From: Amycolatopsis sp. NBC_01480
Lineage (GTDB): Bacteria; Actinomycetota; Actinomycetes; Mycobacteriales; Pseudonocardiaceae
Direction of reading: 5' to 3'
Length of the DNA: 64,000 bases
Assembly (NCBI RefSeq): GCF_036227205.1
Contig: NZ_CP109442.1
Coordinates: forward strand, 5,766,001-5,830,000
Position numbers and translations under genes: made by a program. This document shows, piece by piece, positions 8,560 to 17,266 of this stretch. How positions within the stretch are numbered: position 1 is the stretch's first letter; the number at the start of each line of letters is the position of its first letter. The notes beneath the pieces are model-generated. The model made no database searches and was not told where the DNA came from. It was given only the letters and a program-made list of their open reading frames with translations.

Positions 8560-10728
8560 GTGAGCACCACATCGATCTCCACAGCAGAGCCTGGCTCCGA
8601 CGACGACGGGAAGATGCCGGCTCTCAAGCACCGACCGCGGCCCCTGCCGACACCGCTCCCGGCACGTAACCTCACCTCCGTCCGGTCCGCGCTGCAACGC
8701 AACCAGGCTGTCAACCTGCCCGACGAGGCCGCGTCGGTGATCACCGGCGGCCTGACCGATCCGGACCGCTTCAAGCTGCTGGTCGAGCCGTACCCGGCGG
8801 CGAACGGCGGGCAGACGTCGTTGCTGAACTCCAAGCGTGTCGGTGAGGGCGACGTGCTCGTCACCCAACAGCACGACCGGTTCATCGACATCGGCGTCAT
8901 CCCCGATCTGGCCGGCGCCCGCTGGGCCCACACGCTCCTCAACCAGCTCGACAACGCGACTGGAGAGCGGCCGGCAGCGAACCTCACGACCGCCACCGGA
9001 CCGAACAACAGGCCCTATGCGATGCTCGAGCTGCAGGTCGCCGACCACCAAGAGTTCGCTGCGCGGATCCGGGAAGCCTTCGTCAGGACCCTTCCGGACA
9101 GCTCGACCGTCGGCAACGACTACACCGCCAGCGTCCTGCAGTCCGGCGTGAAGGAGCCACTGCTGCTCGTCCCGATCCGCATCCGGTTCGCGGACGGATC
9201 GGCAGACGAGTACTACCTCGTCGCGATCGACGGCAACTCCCGCCTCGTCTCGATGTGGAAGGGACGGGTCGGCGGGAAGGTCGACGACGCGGCGACCGCC
9301 TGCATCGAGACCGTCGTCGGGACGATCACCGGTAAGACGGTGCAGCGGGCCTCGGCCCGGCACGTGCGTGACCAGCTCACCTCCCGGATCGTTCGGGTCA
9401 ACAAGGGTCTGAAGGAAGCGGCCCTCAGCGAGGCGACGATCCGCGCCGGGCACACCACCACCGCGCCCTCCGTTGTCGTGGTCGGCGGGCTGACCACTGA
9501 CGGCGCGGGTCCATTGACCGACTTGGTCGCCGCGCGCGAGGACGTGATCGCGACGATCCACACGGACGCGACACCGTGGGGTGCGGTGGCACAGGCGGAG
9601 CAGGGAATGGCCCGCCTGCTCCGCCGCGCCCTCAACGGTCACCTGATCACCGCCGACGAGCGGATGGTGATCGAGGGCCGCTGCACCGTCGAGCAGATGC
9701 ACGCCACGCTCGGTGTTCCCGCGCACCGGCTGTGGGCGGTCGCGGTCTCGCTCAAGGCGATCCTGACCACGTGGTACCCCGAGATGCGGACCCTGTTCGC
9801 GGAGGAATTCAACAACAGCAGGCCGAACCGCCTGGCGATCGGCAAGCAGATCGCGGCCACGGCGCTGTCCGGGTATCGGTCGTGGGAGGGCTACGGGGTC
9901 GCAGTTAACGCTTTTGCCGACGGCGGCCCGATCAGCGAGCAGGTGTGGGCGACCACGTGGAAGCTGACCCGGGGTGAGACGCCGTTCGAGGTCCTGGACG
10001 CAGTCCTCCGGGCGGCGCTGGACGGAGACCAGTCGGCGGTCGCTGAGCTGTGCGTCCTCGGCGGTGCCGCGGCGATGCTCGACGGGCTGATCACCCGTGA
10101 CCGCGGGTCGAAGCTGAATCCCTTGGCTGGCGGTGAGGTCCGGTACGTGCCTCTGCGGCTGCGCCCGTACCGCGTGGTGGAGGAGCTCGCCAAGTCCAAG
10201 GGTGGCTTGAGGACGCTGCACTCGCTGGCCGTCGCGCACATCAACGAGGGGATCGCCAAGCAGTTCCACACGCACAACGACCCGGAGGGCACGTTCGTCG
10301 ACGGCGACCGTGTCATGGACTTGAGCGACGTGCAGGCGGAGATCTACTCGGAGTGGCACATCGTCTACGCGGCCGACCCGCGGCGCTCGCAGGAGGCCAT
10401 CGACACTGCCACGAAGGACCAGTCCGGCGGCGGGGATGGGAAGCAGACGGAGCCGGAAGCGGTCAAGCTCCGACGGATGCTGCTCGATGGAGCGCAGGCG
10501 GTGCAGAAGGCGGCCCACGGGCTTGCGACGCTCTCGCAGTCGCAGGGCAAGGCCGTCTTCGGCGGCTACGAGAACGTCGAGGCGATCAAGGTCAGCCTGC
10601 AGGGGAGTCGCGACGTCCTGAACACCTACGGTCCTGCCCCGCGGGTAATCATCGCCGATGACCCGGATGACGACGAAGTCGAGGGGGCCCTGTTTGGAGA
10701 TGACGGCGCTCCGTCGGTGCGCGCATGA
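8560..10728 (+). CDS. Large DGNSRL-motif (ParB/DGQHR-like) protein
   Basis: A 722-residue protein. I chose GTG 8560 because AAGGAGG lies just upstream; a longer frame opens at 8485. The N-terminal half contains PLLLVPIRIRF, then YYLVAIDGNSRLVSMWKG with Asp224 to Arg228. D-G-(N/Q)-(S/H)-R-L is the nucleotide-binding signature of ParB/sulfiredoxin-fold domains, as in DGQHR proteins such as DndB. The remaining 450 residues are mainly helical and end in an acidic stretch (DDPDDDEVEG). No membrane segment. The stop overlaps the start of the next gene by 4 bases, so the two are translationally coupled and probably act together. I do not know this family by name. Confidence 0.8.
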   Translation: MSTTSISTAEPGSDDDGKMPALKHRPRPLPTPLPARNLTSVRSALQRNQAVNLPDEAASVITGGLTDPDRFKLLVEPYPAANGGQTSLLNSKRVGEGDVLVTQQHDRFIDIGVIPDLAGARWAHTLLNQLDNATGERPAANLTTATGPNNRPYAMLELQVADHQEFAARIREAFVRTLPDSSTVGNDYTASVLQSGVKEPLLLVPIRIRFADGSADEYYLVAIDGNSRLVSMWKGRVGGKVDDAATACIETVVGTITGKTVQRASARHVRDQLTSRIVRVNKGLKEAALSEATIRAGHTTTAPSVVVVGGLTTDGAGPLTDLVAAREDVIATIHTDATPWGAVAQAEQGMARLLRRALNGHLITADERMVIEGRCTVEQMHATLGVPAHRLWAVAVSLKAILTTWYPEMRTLFAEEFNNSRPNRLAIGKQIAATALSGYRSWEGYGVAVNAFADGGPISEQVWATTWKLTRGETPFEVLDAVLRAALDGDQSAVAELCVLGGAAAMLDGLITRDRGSKLNPLAGGEVRYVPLRLRPYRVVEELAKSKGGLRTLHSLAVAHINEGIAKQFHTHNDPEGTFVDGDRVMDLSDVQAEIYSEWHIVYAADPRRSQEAIDTATKDQSGGGDGKQTEPEAVKLRRMLLDGAQAVQKAAHGLATLSQSQGKAVFGGYENVEAIKVSLQGSRDVLNTYGPAPRVIIADDPDDDEVEGALFGDDGAPSVRA

Positions 10729-11147
10729 CGCCGACCGCGATCATGCGGCGCCAGATCGAGCAGGCCGTCGGCCTGATGCGGCCGGTGCTCGACCTGCCAG
10801 CCGGCGGCCTCCAAGCCTGCACGATGACTGTAGCGCGCTACGCGCGGGTGTCGTCGACGCCGACCTCGGCGGTGTACATCACCTGGGGTACCCGGGGTGA
10901 CTGCCGGTACGTGGGAAGCGTCTGTCGCCTCAAGGACGTGACTGCCGTGCGAGCCCGGGTGCGCGAGCACCTGCGGCGACCGGAACGACGCGCCCGCTGG
11001 TACGCCGTCACGATCTTGCCCGTGACACCGAAGACGTCGCTGGAGGTCGTCCGCCGATGCGAAGGCTGGGTTGCCTTCGCGCTCAGGCCCGCTGAAGGTT
11101 CGGCTCATCCGTTGATCGACATGGAAACTCCGATCACCGCGGCGTGA
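10725..11147 (+). CDS. GIY-YIG-like small protein
   Basis: A 140-residue protein starting inside the previous stop (ATGA). The order of motifs fits the GIY-YIG nuclease fold: AVYITW at 49-54 in place of GIYxI, CRYVGSV at 60-66 in place of YIGxT, RVREHL with Arg80 and His82, Glu113 in RRCEGWV, and HPLID near 128-132. The first Gly-Ile-Tyr is altered, so activity is uncertain. The coupling to the DGNSRL protein suggests a two-component unit in which this is the nuclease or DNA-binding partner. A strong hairpin follows the gene. Confidence 0.7.
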   Translation: MTPTAIMRRQIEQAVGLMRPVLDLPAGGLQACTMTVARYARVSSTPTSAVYITWGTRGDCRYVGSVCRLKDVTAVRARVREHLRRPERRARWYAVTILPVTPKTSLEVVRRCEGWVAFALRPAEGSAHPLIDMETPITAA

Positions 11148-11160
11148 GAAGCAGGAAGTG

Positions 11161-11199
11161 GTGGTGGCGTGCTCCGATGGCCTCGGAGCACGCCACCAC
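11161..11199 (+). terminator. Perfect 17-bp hairpin terminator
   Basis: Arms 11161-11177 (GTGGTGGCGTGCTCCGA) and 11183-11199 are exact reverse complements with a 5-base loop. It begins 14 bases after the stop of the GIY-YIG-like gene. No T-tract, as usual for actinomycetes. It also faces the minus-strand remnant at 11225-11341, so it can act in both directions. Confidence 0.8.
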
Positions 11200-11224
11200 C
11201 GCCCTCATCAAGACGCCGCCGGCC

Positions 11225-11341
11225 CTAGTTGGTCTTGGTGTTGGGCAGGTGCGGGCCGAGGTAGCCCACGCAAAGCAGCCCGAGGTCGTCGAGGAAATGC
11301 AACCGGGGCGCCAGCGGCTTGAACCGCTCTCGGAGCGGTAC
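11225..11341 (-). pseudogene. C-terminal gene remnant
   Basis: On the minus strand about 38 codons have strongly protein-like composition, ending ERFKPLAPRLHFLDDLGLL then CVGYLGPHLPNTKTN and a stop. An in-frame stop lies directly upstream, so only the tail of a former gene remains. I cannot name the family. Confidence 0.35.
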
Positions 11342-11344
11342 CTA

Positions 11345-11798
11345 TTCCTGCTGGTTCGCCGGTCTGCCCTGAGTTTTCCTGTGTATGACGCGCTGAGCGT
11401 TGGCGGCCCACTACCTGCCGAAGCGCCGGCGCTTCCTGGCGGGTTGAGCCAGGCGTGACTGCTCACCAGATGGCAGTCCGGTGGGGTAGTCCGCGCGATC
11501 GCCGGTGACCGGTGGGAGCGTTTGCATCCATTCGACTGAGGCGCCGGGGTTCGCTGGCCTCCGCAGCGTGAGTCGCTTCTCGGGGTTTGTGGGTCGCTGC
11601 CGGTGCGGGTCCCCGGGGATTCAACGCCTGGCCGCATTCTCCGGGGCGCCCGTCCCGGCAGCGCGGCCCCGCAGGGGCCGCGCCTTGAACAAGTAAAGAA
11701 ACTCTAGACATAAGCCTGGGAAGACCTGGCGGACGTCGTCAGGTGGCCCGTTGCACGCGAGGTTGTCGGATTCGATTGGCTTCGTGTGCGCCGACGAA
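11345..11798. other. Intergenic stretch with a hairpin, no gene
   Basis: No convincing reading frame. The stretch contains the hairpin at 11661-11683 and a short AT-rich patch after it. The GC-rich frames on both strands run through the hairpin and are rejected. Confidence 0.4.
11661..11683. terminator. 10-bp GC-rich hairpin
   Basis: GCGCGGCCCC and GGGGCCGCGC pair perfectly around a GCA loop. It is likely a bidirectional terminator for the truncated minus-strand gene at 11799-12180, although it lies about 115 bases past its stop. Confidence 0.5.
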
Positions 11799-12180
11799 CT
11801 AGGGACTGCTGCTGATCGTCCACAGCCTGTGGATCCCAGCCTGGTTCACGACGTCCAATGCGACCTGCCGAACCTGATTGAGGTAGTCGGCGTCAACGAC
11901 GTTGCTTTGCACTGTGATGTCGATCGGGATGAACCTGCTGATGGGCAGGTTATCGGTGTAAATGAGACCAGAGTTGTCGACGGTGGTGATGAACAGAGGC
12001 TTCGTGTGATCGTGTTCGATGCCAACGCGCAGTTCGTAGTTCCCGATGTTGAAAAACTCGCCAGCTGCTCTGATCAGACCCATCAGGTCCGCGACGAACC
12101 ACTCGGCCCGGTGCGATGTGAGCTGGTTGCCCGGAGCGTGGCCTTCGTGCTCGCGTCTTCCTCCGATCGCTGCGGCGAGT
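11799..12180 (-). pseudogene. 3' part of a gene cut by an IS3 element
   Basis: The frame is open without a start from the left edge of the IS at 12181 down to the stop at 11799, about 126 codons. It reads HRAEWFVADLMGLIRAAGEF, then NIGNYELRVGIEHDHTKPLF, and later VDADYLNQVRQVALDVVNQAG. The start at 12083 is an internal Met and not convincing. Strand-helix texture resembles C-terminal parts of large regulatory or NTPase proteins, but I cannot name the family. The missing 5' half is not found on the other side of the IS, so it was probably deleted with the IS insertion. Confidence 0.6.
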
Positions 12181-12210
12181 TGAGGTTCCCCCCGAACAGT
12201 GGACAGGTCT

Positions 12211-13125
12211 TCAAGCAGCTTTCGCTGCGCCTGTCAGGGACTGTTCGTAGCACACAGGATTGAGCATCCCGATAGCCGAGTGACGCCTCTCATTGTTGTA
12301 CCGACCGATCCACTTGTCAACTGCAGCAACAAGTTCTGCCTTGACTGTGAACGTGTGGCGGTAAAAGTACTCGTGCTTGAACGTTGACCAGAACGATTCC
12401 GCGGGGCTGTTGTCCCAGCAGATACCGGTCTCACCCATCGACCGTTTCAACCCGTACCGGTCGCAGGCTCGCGCCGTCAACCCGGCCGTGAATTCCCCAC
12501 CGCGATCGGAATGCAGCACTGTGCCGGCGACACCGCGGCTGCGGCAGGCCACCGCCGCGTCGATGGCCTCACAGACCATGTCAGCACCGATATGGTCGGC
12601 GACGATGTGCCCGAGCACGCGGCGGGAATGCCCGTCGCGGATCGCGCACAAGTACAGATCACCCTCACCGCAGGTGAGGTAGGTGATGTCGGTCAGCCAG
12701 ACCGCGTCGAGCTTGCCCTGGTCGAAGTTGCGTCGCACCAGATCCGGCGGAAACGACGCCGCCGGGTCAACCACCGTGGTGCGGACTTTGAAGGTGCGGG
12801 GACTGATGCCCTCGATCCCGATTCCGGCCATGATTGCCGCGACGGTTTTCTCGTTCACTGTTTCACCGCGTGCCCGTAGTTCGGCGGTGATCCGCGGGGA
12901 CCCGTAGGTACCGTCGGACTCGGTGTGTACGTCGAGGATCTTCACCGCCAGATCAGCGCGGCGCTGCCGCCGGGGCGTCAACATCGTTGCTGCGGAACGT
13001 TTCATGTACGCGTAGTAGCCGGACGTCGAGACACCGAGCAGCCGCGCCATGCGCAGGACAGAGAACCGTGTGCCCTCGGGTGGTGTGGAGCCGGCGGGCT
13101 CGTCGGGGCCGGCGTACTTCGCCAT
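12211..13125 (-). CDS. IS3-family transposase OrfB
   Basis: A 304-residue catalytic subunit with an integrase core of the DDE type: Asp in VWLTDITYL, Asp in TVLHSDRGGEF and Glu in NSPAESFWSTFKHE. The N-terminal HTH_21-like part reads GTYGSPRITAELRARG. The start ATG shares one base with the OrfA stop (TGATG), so OrfAB may be made by coupling or a frameshift. Intact, with no stop or missing catalytic residue. Confidence 0.95.
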   Translation of the reverse strand: MAKYAGPDEPAGSTPPEGTRFSVLRMARLLGVSTSGYYAYMKRSAATMLTPRRQRRADLAVKILDVHTESDGTYGSPRITAELRARGETVNEKTVAAIMAGIGIEGISPRTFKVRTTVVDPAASFPPDLVRRNFDQGKLDAVWLTDITYLTCGEGDLYLCAIRDGHSRRVLGHIVADHIGADMVCEAIDAAVACRSRGVAGTVLHSDRGGEFTAGLTARACDRYGLKRSMGETGICWDNSPAESFWSTFKHEYFYRHTFTVKAELVAAVDKWIGRYNNERRHSAIGMLNPVCYEQSLTGAAKAA

Positions 13126-13457
13126 CAGATCGAACCTCGCGGGTTCTTCTGCATCGCGGCAAAGTACGCCGACGCTTTTACCAAGAACGCGTTGTCCTTC
13201 TCCAGCTCGGCCACCTGCCTGCGCAATCGCAGCAGTTCGGCTTGCTCTGCAGCTTCCAGGGGTTTCTCGCCGTGGACCCCGGCGGCGGCGATCCTCCGCC
13301 GTTCGTCTTTGACCCAGACACTGAACATCCCCGGATCGATCCCCAGCTCACGGGCAACCTCGGCGATCGTGCGGTCGGAGTCGATCACACGATGCGCAGC
13401 CTCAATCTTGTACTCGGCCGTGTACGACCGACGCTTACGAGGAGGCATAACGGACAT
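13125..13457 (-). CDS. IS3-family transposase OrfA
   Basis: A 110-residue DNA-binding subunit with a helix-turn-helix (TIAEVARELGIDPGMFSVWV) followed by a leucine-zipper helix (LLRLRRQVAELEKDNAFLVK) that dimerises OrfA/OrfAB. The start is at 13457 or the Met at 13448 (MPPRKRRSYT), which is the more usual beginning. It overlaps OrfB by one base. Confidence 0.92.
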   Translation of the reverse strand: MSVMPPRKRRSYTAEYKIEAAHRVIDSDRTIAEVARELGIDPGMFSVWVKDERRRIAAAGVHGEKPLEAAEQAELLRLRRQVAELEKDNAFLVKASAYFAAMQKNPRGSI

Positions 13458-14227
13458 CCTTCCAGCAGGACCGCAGTCCTGCTAGCTCGGTGTCCACCGC
13501 CCAGGGGGAACCTCACCCAGGGCGGTCGCGGGAGACCACGCCGTCGTCGTCGCCGGAGGGGTAAGTGCGACCGGCGGAGGTATCGCGATCGGTGGGGTCA
13601 CGGGCGGCTCAGTCGGGGTTAACCTCCCGGACCCTCTGGAGCCGACGCGAAACCAGGGCTGACCGCGTCCGGCGTCTCTGTGCCCAACCCGCTCGTGGCA
13701 GCTGGCCGCTTCGGCAACGCGTTCGGCCAGGTCGGCCAGGTCATCGTCAACCAGACGCTCGCGGCTGCGGCTTCCCGCACGATGGTCGACCGAGTGATCT
13801 GTCCTCAGGTCGGAGGTCTTGTTCGCGTCGTGGGGCGCGAAGACGAGTTGAGGCAACTGGGCGTCGGACTGGCGACCGGTCGCATGCCCGTGGTCCGCAT
13901 TTTGTGCGGCATGGGAGGTGTCGGCAAGACGACCTTGGCCCGTGCTTACGCCCAGCGACACCAAGGTGACTACCAGGTCGTGTGGTGGATCCGGGCGGAA
14001 GATTCCGACGCTATTGACGCCGAATTCCGCGGTTTGCTGGAATTCCTCTTGCCCCCGGGTGAAGCGGGCCGCATCCGCGACGCCCGGTCCGCGGCGCTGA
14101 TCCTGTTGTCCCGCTGGCAGAACCCCTGGCTGCTCATTCTGGATAACGTGGCGGATGCGACGGTTGAGGTTCCCCCTTCGGGCCGGACACTCTGAGCCCA
14201 GACAGTGGTCTGGGGAAGGATGTCCTG

Positions 14228-14515
14228 GTGCCACGTCCGTCGAAGTATCCCGAGCAGTTCCGCAAGGACGCAGTCGAGTTGGTCCGCAACTCTGATCGTC
14301 CGCTGCGCCAGGTCGCCCGCGACCTGGGCGTGAACCACGAGACCCTGCGCAACTGGGTCAAGACCGCCGAGAAGCAGGCCGGGCAACCGTCCGCTGTGTC
14401 GGGCGCCGATCAGGACGAGCTGCGGACACTGCGTAAGCGGGTGGCGGAACTGGAGGTGGAGAAGGAGATTCTGCGGAAAGCGGCCGCCTATTTCGCGAAG
14501 GAGATGGGTCGTTGA
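14228..14515 (+). CDS. IS3-family transposase OrfA (copy 2)
   Basis: A 95-residue protein starting GTG 14228 (MPRPSKYPEQFRKDAVELV). It has a helix-turn-helix (RQVARDLGVNHETLRNWVK) and a C-terminal zipper (LRKRVAELEVEKEILRKAAA). It overlaps OrfB by 4 bases, the normal arrangement for making an OrfAB fusion by frameshift. Both frames are intact. Confidence 0.95.
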   Translation: MPRPSKYPEQFRKDAVELVRNSDRPLRQVARDLGVNHETLRNWVKTAEKQAGQPSAVSGADQDELRTLRKRVAELEVEKEILRKAAAYFAKEMGR

Positions 14516-15396
14516 CCTGCAGCTACCGGTTCATCTCCGAACACCGCGCCAGCTTCGCTGTCGCACTGCTGTGCCGGGTCCTGGGTGTCCGCCGCCCCGG
14601 GTTCTACGAATGGATCGCAGCCGCCCCTGTCAGGGCCGCGCACGCCGCGACCGAGGAGGAACTGGCCACCGAGATCGCCGAGGTCCACACCGAGCACCGT
14701 GGGCGCTACGGCTGCCCGCGGGTCACCGTCGAACTGCGCCGCCGGGGCCGGGTGGTCAACCACAAACGCGTTGAACGGATCATGCGCCAGCGCCGGATCG
14801 TCGGGCTGACCCGCCGGCGCCGCCGGTCCCTGACCAAGCAGGACACGACCGCCGCACCGGCACCAGACCTGATCAGCCGGGACTTCACCGCCGACGCTCC
14901 CGGCGAGCGGTTCGTCGGCGACATCACCTACCTGCCCACCCAGGAAGGATGGTTGTATCTGGCGACCGTGCTGGACCTGCATACCCGGGAAGCGGCCGGT
15001 CACGCGATGGCTGAGCACATGCGTGCCGAGTTGGTATGCGATGCGGTCGATCTCGCCGTGGGACGTGGTCTGACCAGTGCTGATGCGATCTTCCACTCCG
15101 ATCGTGGTTCCCAGTACACCTCCTCGACCTTCCGCGCCGCACTCACGGCGGCGGGTATGCGGCCGTCGATGGGGCGGGTCGGGTCGTGCTACGACAACGC
15201 CGTCGCCGAGTCGTTCTTCGCGACCCTCAAAACCGAGATCGGGACCCAGGTCTGGGCCACCCGCGACGACGCCCGCCGGGCAGTGTTCGCCTACCTCAGC
15301 TACTACAACCACGACCGTCTACATTCGACACTCGGATACCGAACACCCCACGAAACCCGCATCAGCTATCGTCAACCTATCGCCCTCGCGGCATAA
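14512..15396 (+). CDS. IS3-family transposase OrfB (copy 2)
   Basis: A 294-residue DDE transposase beginning at TTG 14512 inside the OrfA stop. Catalytic Asp in FVGDITYLPT, Asp in AIFHSDRGSQYTSS and Glu in NAVAESFFATLKTE. The HTH_21 segment reads HRGRYGCPRVTVELRRRG. Its start is a rare TTG, so much of the product is probably translated as the OrfAB fusion. Confidence 0.95.
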   Translation: MTCSYRFISEHRASFAVALLCRVLGVRRPGFYEWIAAAPVRAAHAATEEELATEIAEVHTEHRGRYGCPRVTVELRRRGRVVNHKRVERIMRQRRIVGLTRRRRRSLTKQDTTAAPAPDLISRDFTADAPGERFVGDITYLPTQEGWLYLATVLDLHTREAAGHAMAEHMRAELVCDAVDLAVGRGLTSADAIFHSDRGSQYTSSTFRAALTAAGMRPSMGRVGSCYDNAVAESFFATLKTEIGTQVWATRDDARRAVFAYLSYYNHDRLHSTLGYRTPHETRISYRQPIALAA

Positions 15397-16238
15397 AACC
15401 CCGGTGTCCGGATCCCGGGGGCAACCTCAGGTCGCGCAATCTCTCATACCCGGCGCAGGCAACGGTCATGTGCTGATCACCAGCCAGTCTGGTCACTGGC
15501 CGGCCGAGGACGCCGTTCTGCGGATCGGCGCTCTCACGCCGGCAGGGGCGATCGATCTACTCATCCAGCTGTCGCTGGACACCGACCGAAGAAGCGCCGA
15601 AGCGCTGGCTGCCGACCTGGGACGGCTCCCGTTGGCCCTCAGCCAGGCAGGATCGTTCACTCGCGCCAATGGCATCGACCTCGCCACCTATCTCCGGCTC
15701 TACCAGGCGCGGTCTAGTGAGCTGAACGCCGATGCCCAGCCACCCGATTACCCTCACACTGTGGCTACCACGTGGCAGCTTGCGATCGGACGGCTCCCGC
15801 CGAGCGCGGCGGCGCTGCTGAACCTCCTCTCCTTCTACGCCTCCGATGCGATTCCGCTTTCGTTGCTGCTTGCCGGTGTTCCGGAGACGATCGATTTGCC
15901 CGTCGCGGTCGGACCACAGCTGCGTCCGCTGCTCGCCGACGAGCTGACCAGGCGTCGCGCCGTGGGCGTGCTGCACGGCCACAGCCTGATCACCGGCGCC
16001 GGGGCGGACAACGTTACGGTCCACCGCTTGGTGCAAGCCGTGACCCTCGACCGGCTCCGCGCCCTGTCCGAGGCTGGCGCGTGGGCCGAGGCCGCCCACT
16101 CGCTCGTCGTCGCCGCGATGCCTCCGTGTGATTCCGTGACTGCCGCCAGCCTCAGCACCTGGAATGTCCTCCGCGCGCACGTTCGCAAGCTCTTGGACAT
16201 CCTGCCACTGGAGCAAGCCCCAGTCCTCGTCACTCGGC

Positions 16239-17000
16239 GGGACGTCGCCTGCTGGACCGGCTACGCCGGTGATCCAGCTATGGCGCGCGACTTGCTCCGC
16301 GATCTGCTCCCAGTGTGCGAGCAGGTACTCGGCGGCGAGCACCCAGCGACCCTCGCCACCTGCCACGAACTTGCGTATTGGACCGGGCATGCCGGCGATC
16401 CAGCTATGGCGCGCGACTTGCTCCGCGATCTACTTCCCGTCCGCGAGCGCGCACTCGGCGCCGAACATCCGGCCACCCTGACGACTCGACACGACCTCGC
16501 GAGCTGGACCGGGCACGCTGGCAATCCCGTTGCCGCGCGCGACCAGGTCAGAGAACTCTTGACCACGGGCGAACGAGCACTGAGCACCGAGCACCCCGCG
16601 GTGCTGGCCGTCTGGAGCACGTTGGCCCGTCTCACCGGTGAAACGGGTGACGCGGCCGCCGCCCGTGACCTGTTCGCCGAGCTGCTGCCGGTCCGGCAAC
16701 GAGTACTCGGCCTCGAACATCCTCGGACACTGCTCGTGGAGAGTCACTTGGCCTATTGGACCGGCCAGGCGGGCAACCCGGCTGGAGCTCGCGATCTGCT
16801 GGCAGAGCTGCTTCCCGTTCGTGTGCGAATTCTGGGTGCAGAACACCCCGTCACCCTGTCGACTTGTCACGATGTCGCTGTCTGGACCGGTCGTGCCGGC
16901 GATGCGGCAGGCGCCCGTGATCTCCTCGTCGAACTGCTGCCTATCCGCGAACGAGTGCTGGGCGTCGAACACCCCGATGCTGTCGAGACACGTGACGCGC
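16239..17000 (+). repeat. Six tandem 126-bp TPR-coding repeats
   Basis: Six consecutive 42-residue units follow the consensus xLAxWTGxAGDPAxARDLLxxLLPVRExxLGxEHPxTL, then a partial seventh. This is the kinesin-light-chain type TPR usually found behind NB-ARC domains in actinomycetes, where it senses a ligand. The first two units are the most alike in DNA (both contain the same run from GATCCAGCTATGGCGCGCGA), which suggests recent unit duplication. Confidence 0.85.
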
Positions 17001-17069
17001 TCGACTACTGGCGTGCTCAAGTGGTTTGAACGTCCACCCAGTGGGACGCGGGCCGGGAGAGCGCATCGG

Positions 17070-17088
17070 CCAGTTGGTGACCAACTGG
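17070..17088 (+). terminator. 9-bp palindromic hairpin after the NB-ARC gene
   Basis: CCAGTTGGT and ACCAACTGG pair around one base. It lies 40 bases after the stop of the STAND gene and is probably its terminator; an operator role is possible because no T-tract follows. Confidence 0.4.
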
Positions 17089-17266
17089 GCTACGCCGTCC
17101 CCGCCGTCCGCTTCGTTGACCAGGTGCCAAAACACCACCGACGCAACACGAGGGACGTCTCGACGACTTCGGGGTGCTATTGCCCGCTGTAGCCTAGCGA
17201 TAAGTCGGCGATGTATCGCGTGTTGGGCGATGTGCCCTACGTGAGAATTGGACTGAGAATCATCGA

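Larger units (their letters stand above)
12181..13515 (-). mobile_element. IS3-family insertion sequence, copy 1 (complete)
   Basis: Both ends read TGAGGTTCCCCC in inverted orientation (12181-12192 and 13504-13515), and the inverted repeat continues imperfectly to about 26 bases with a shared GTGGACA. Inside are two overlapping transposase frames on the minus strand. The flanking triplets (AGT on the left, CCC on the right) do not match, so there is no target duplication; this suggests a deletion or recombination after insertion. Confidence 0.9.
14165..15429 (+). mobile_element. IS3-family insertion sequence, copy 2 (complete)
   Basis: Inverted ends begin TGAGGTT (14165 and, reversed, 15429) and match for about 21 of 27 bases, including GGACAC. 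The target duplication GGT is seen at 14162-14164 and 15430-15432. Two overlapping transposase frames fill it. It belongs to a different IS than copy 1 (the proteins differ) but shares the same TGAGGTTxCCCC end sequence. The exact duplication and intact frames indicate a fairly recent insertion into the NB-ARC gene. Confidence 0.95.
13680..17029 (+). pseudogene. NB-ARC/TPR STAND protein interrupted by IS3 copy 2
   Basis: The frame 13680-14164 stops inside the IS and resumes at 15430. Removing 14165-15429 and one copy of the GGT duplication restores a 693-residue reading frame without a shift, across DNVADATV / AQSLIPGAG. Domains in order: P-loop GMGGVGKTT near 77-85, kinase-2 LLILDN at 151-156, HVLITSQSGHW, GRLPLALSQAG, then six 42-residue TPR units. 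Such STAND NTPases are sensors of signalling and anti-phage defence. The true start may be further upstream: protein-like coding lies in another frame at 13520-13660 (GGIAIGGVTGGSV), so a frameshift or the first IS may have removed an effector domain. GTG 13680 is the first start in frame. Confidence 0.88.

Noticed and set aside
11144..11637. Open frames on both strands around the hairpin after the GIY-YIG-like gene
   Set aside because: They read through a perfect 17-bp terminator and have the composition of shadow frames; only the short tail at 11225-11341 looks like former coding sequence.
13482..14234. A 250-codon minus-strand frame opposite the NB-ARC gene
   Set aside because: It is antisense to a clear P-loop NTPase and has no domain of its own.
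16239..17000. TPR-coding 126-bp repeats as a possible satellite or CRISPR-like array
   Set aside because: They are in frame, encode regular 42-residue helical units, and belong to the STAND protein.
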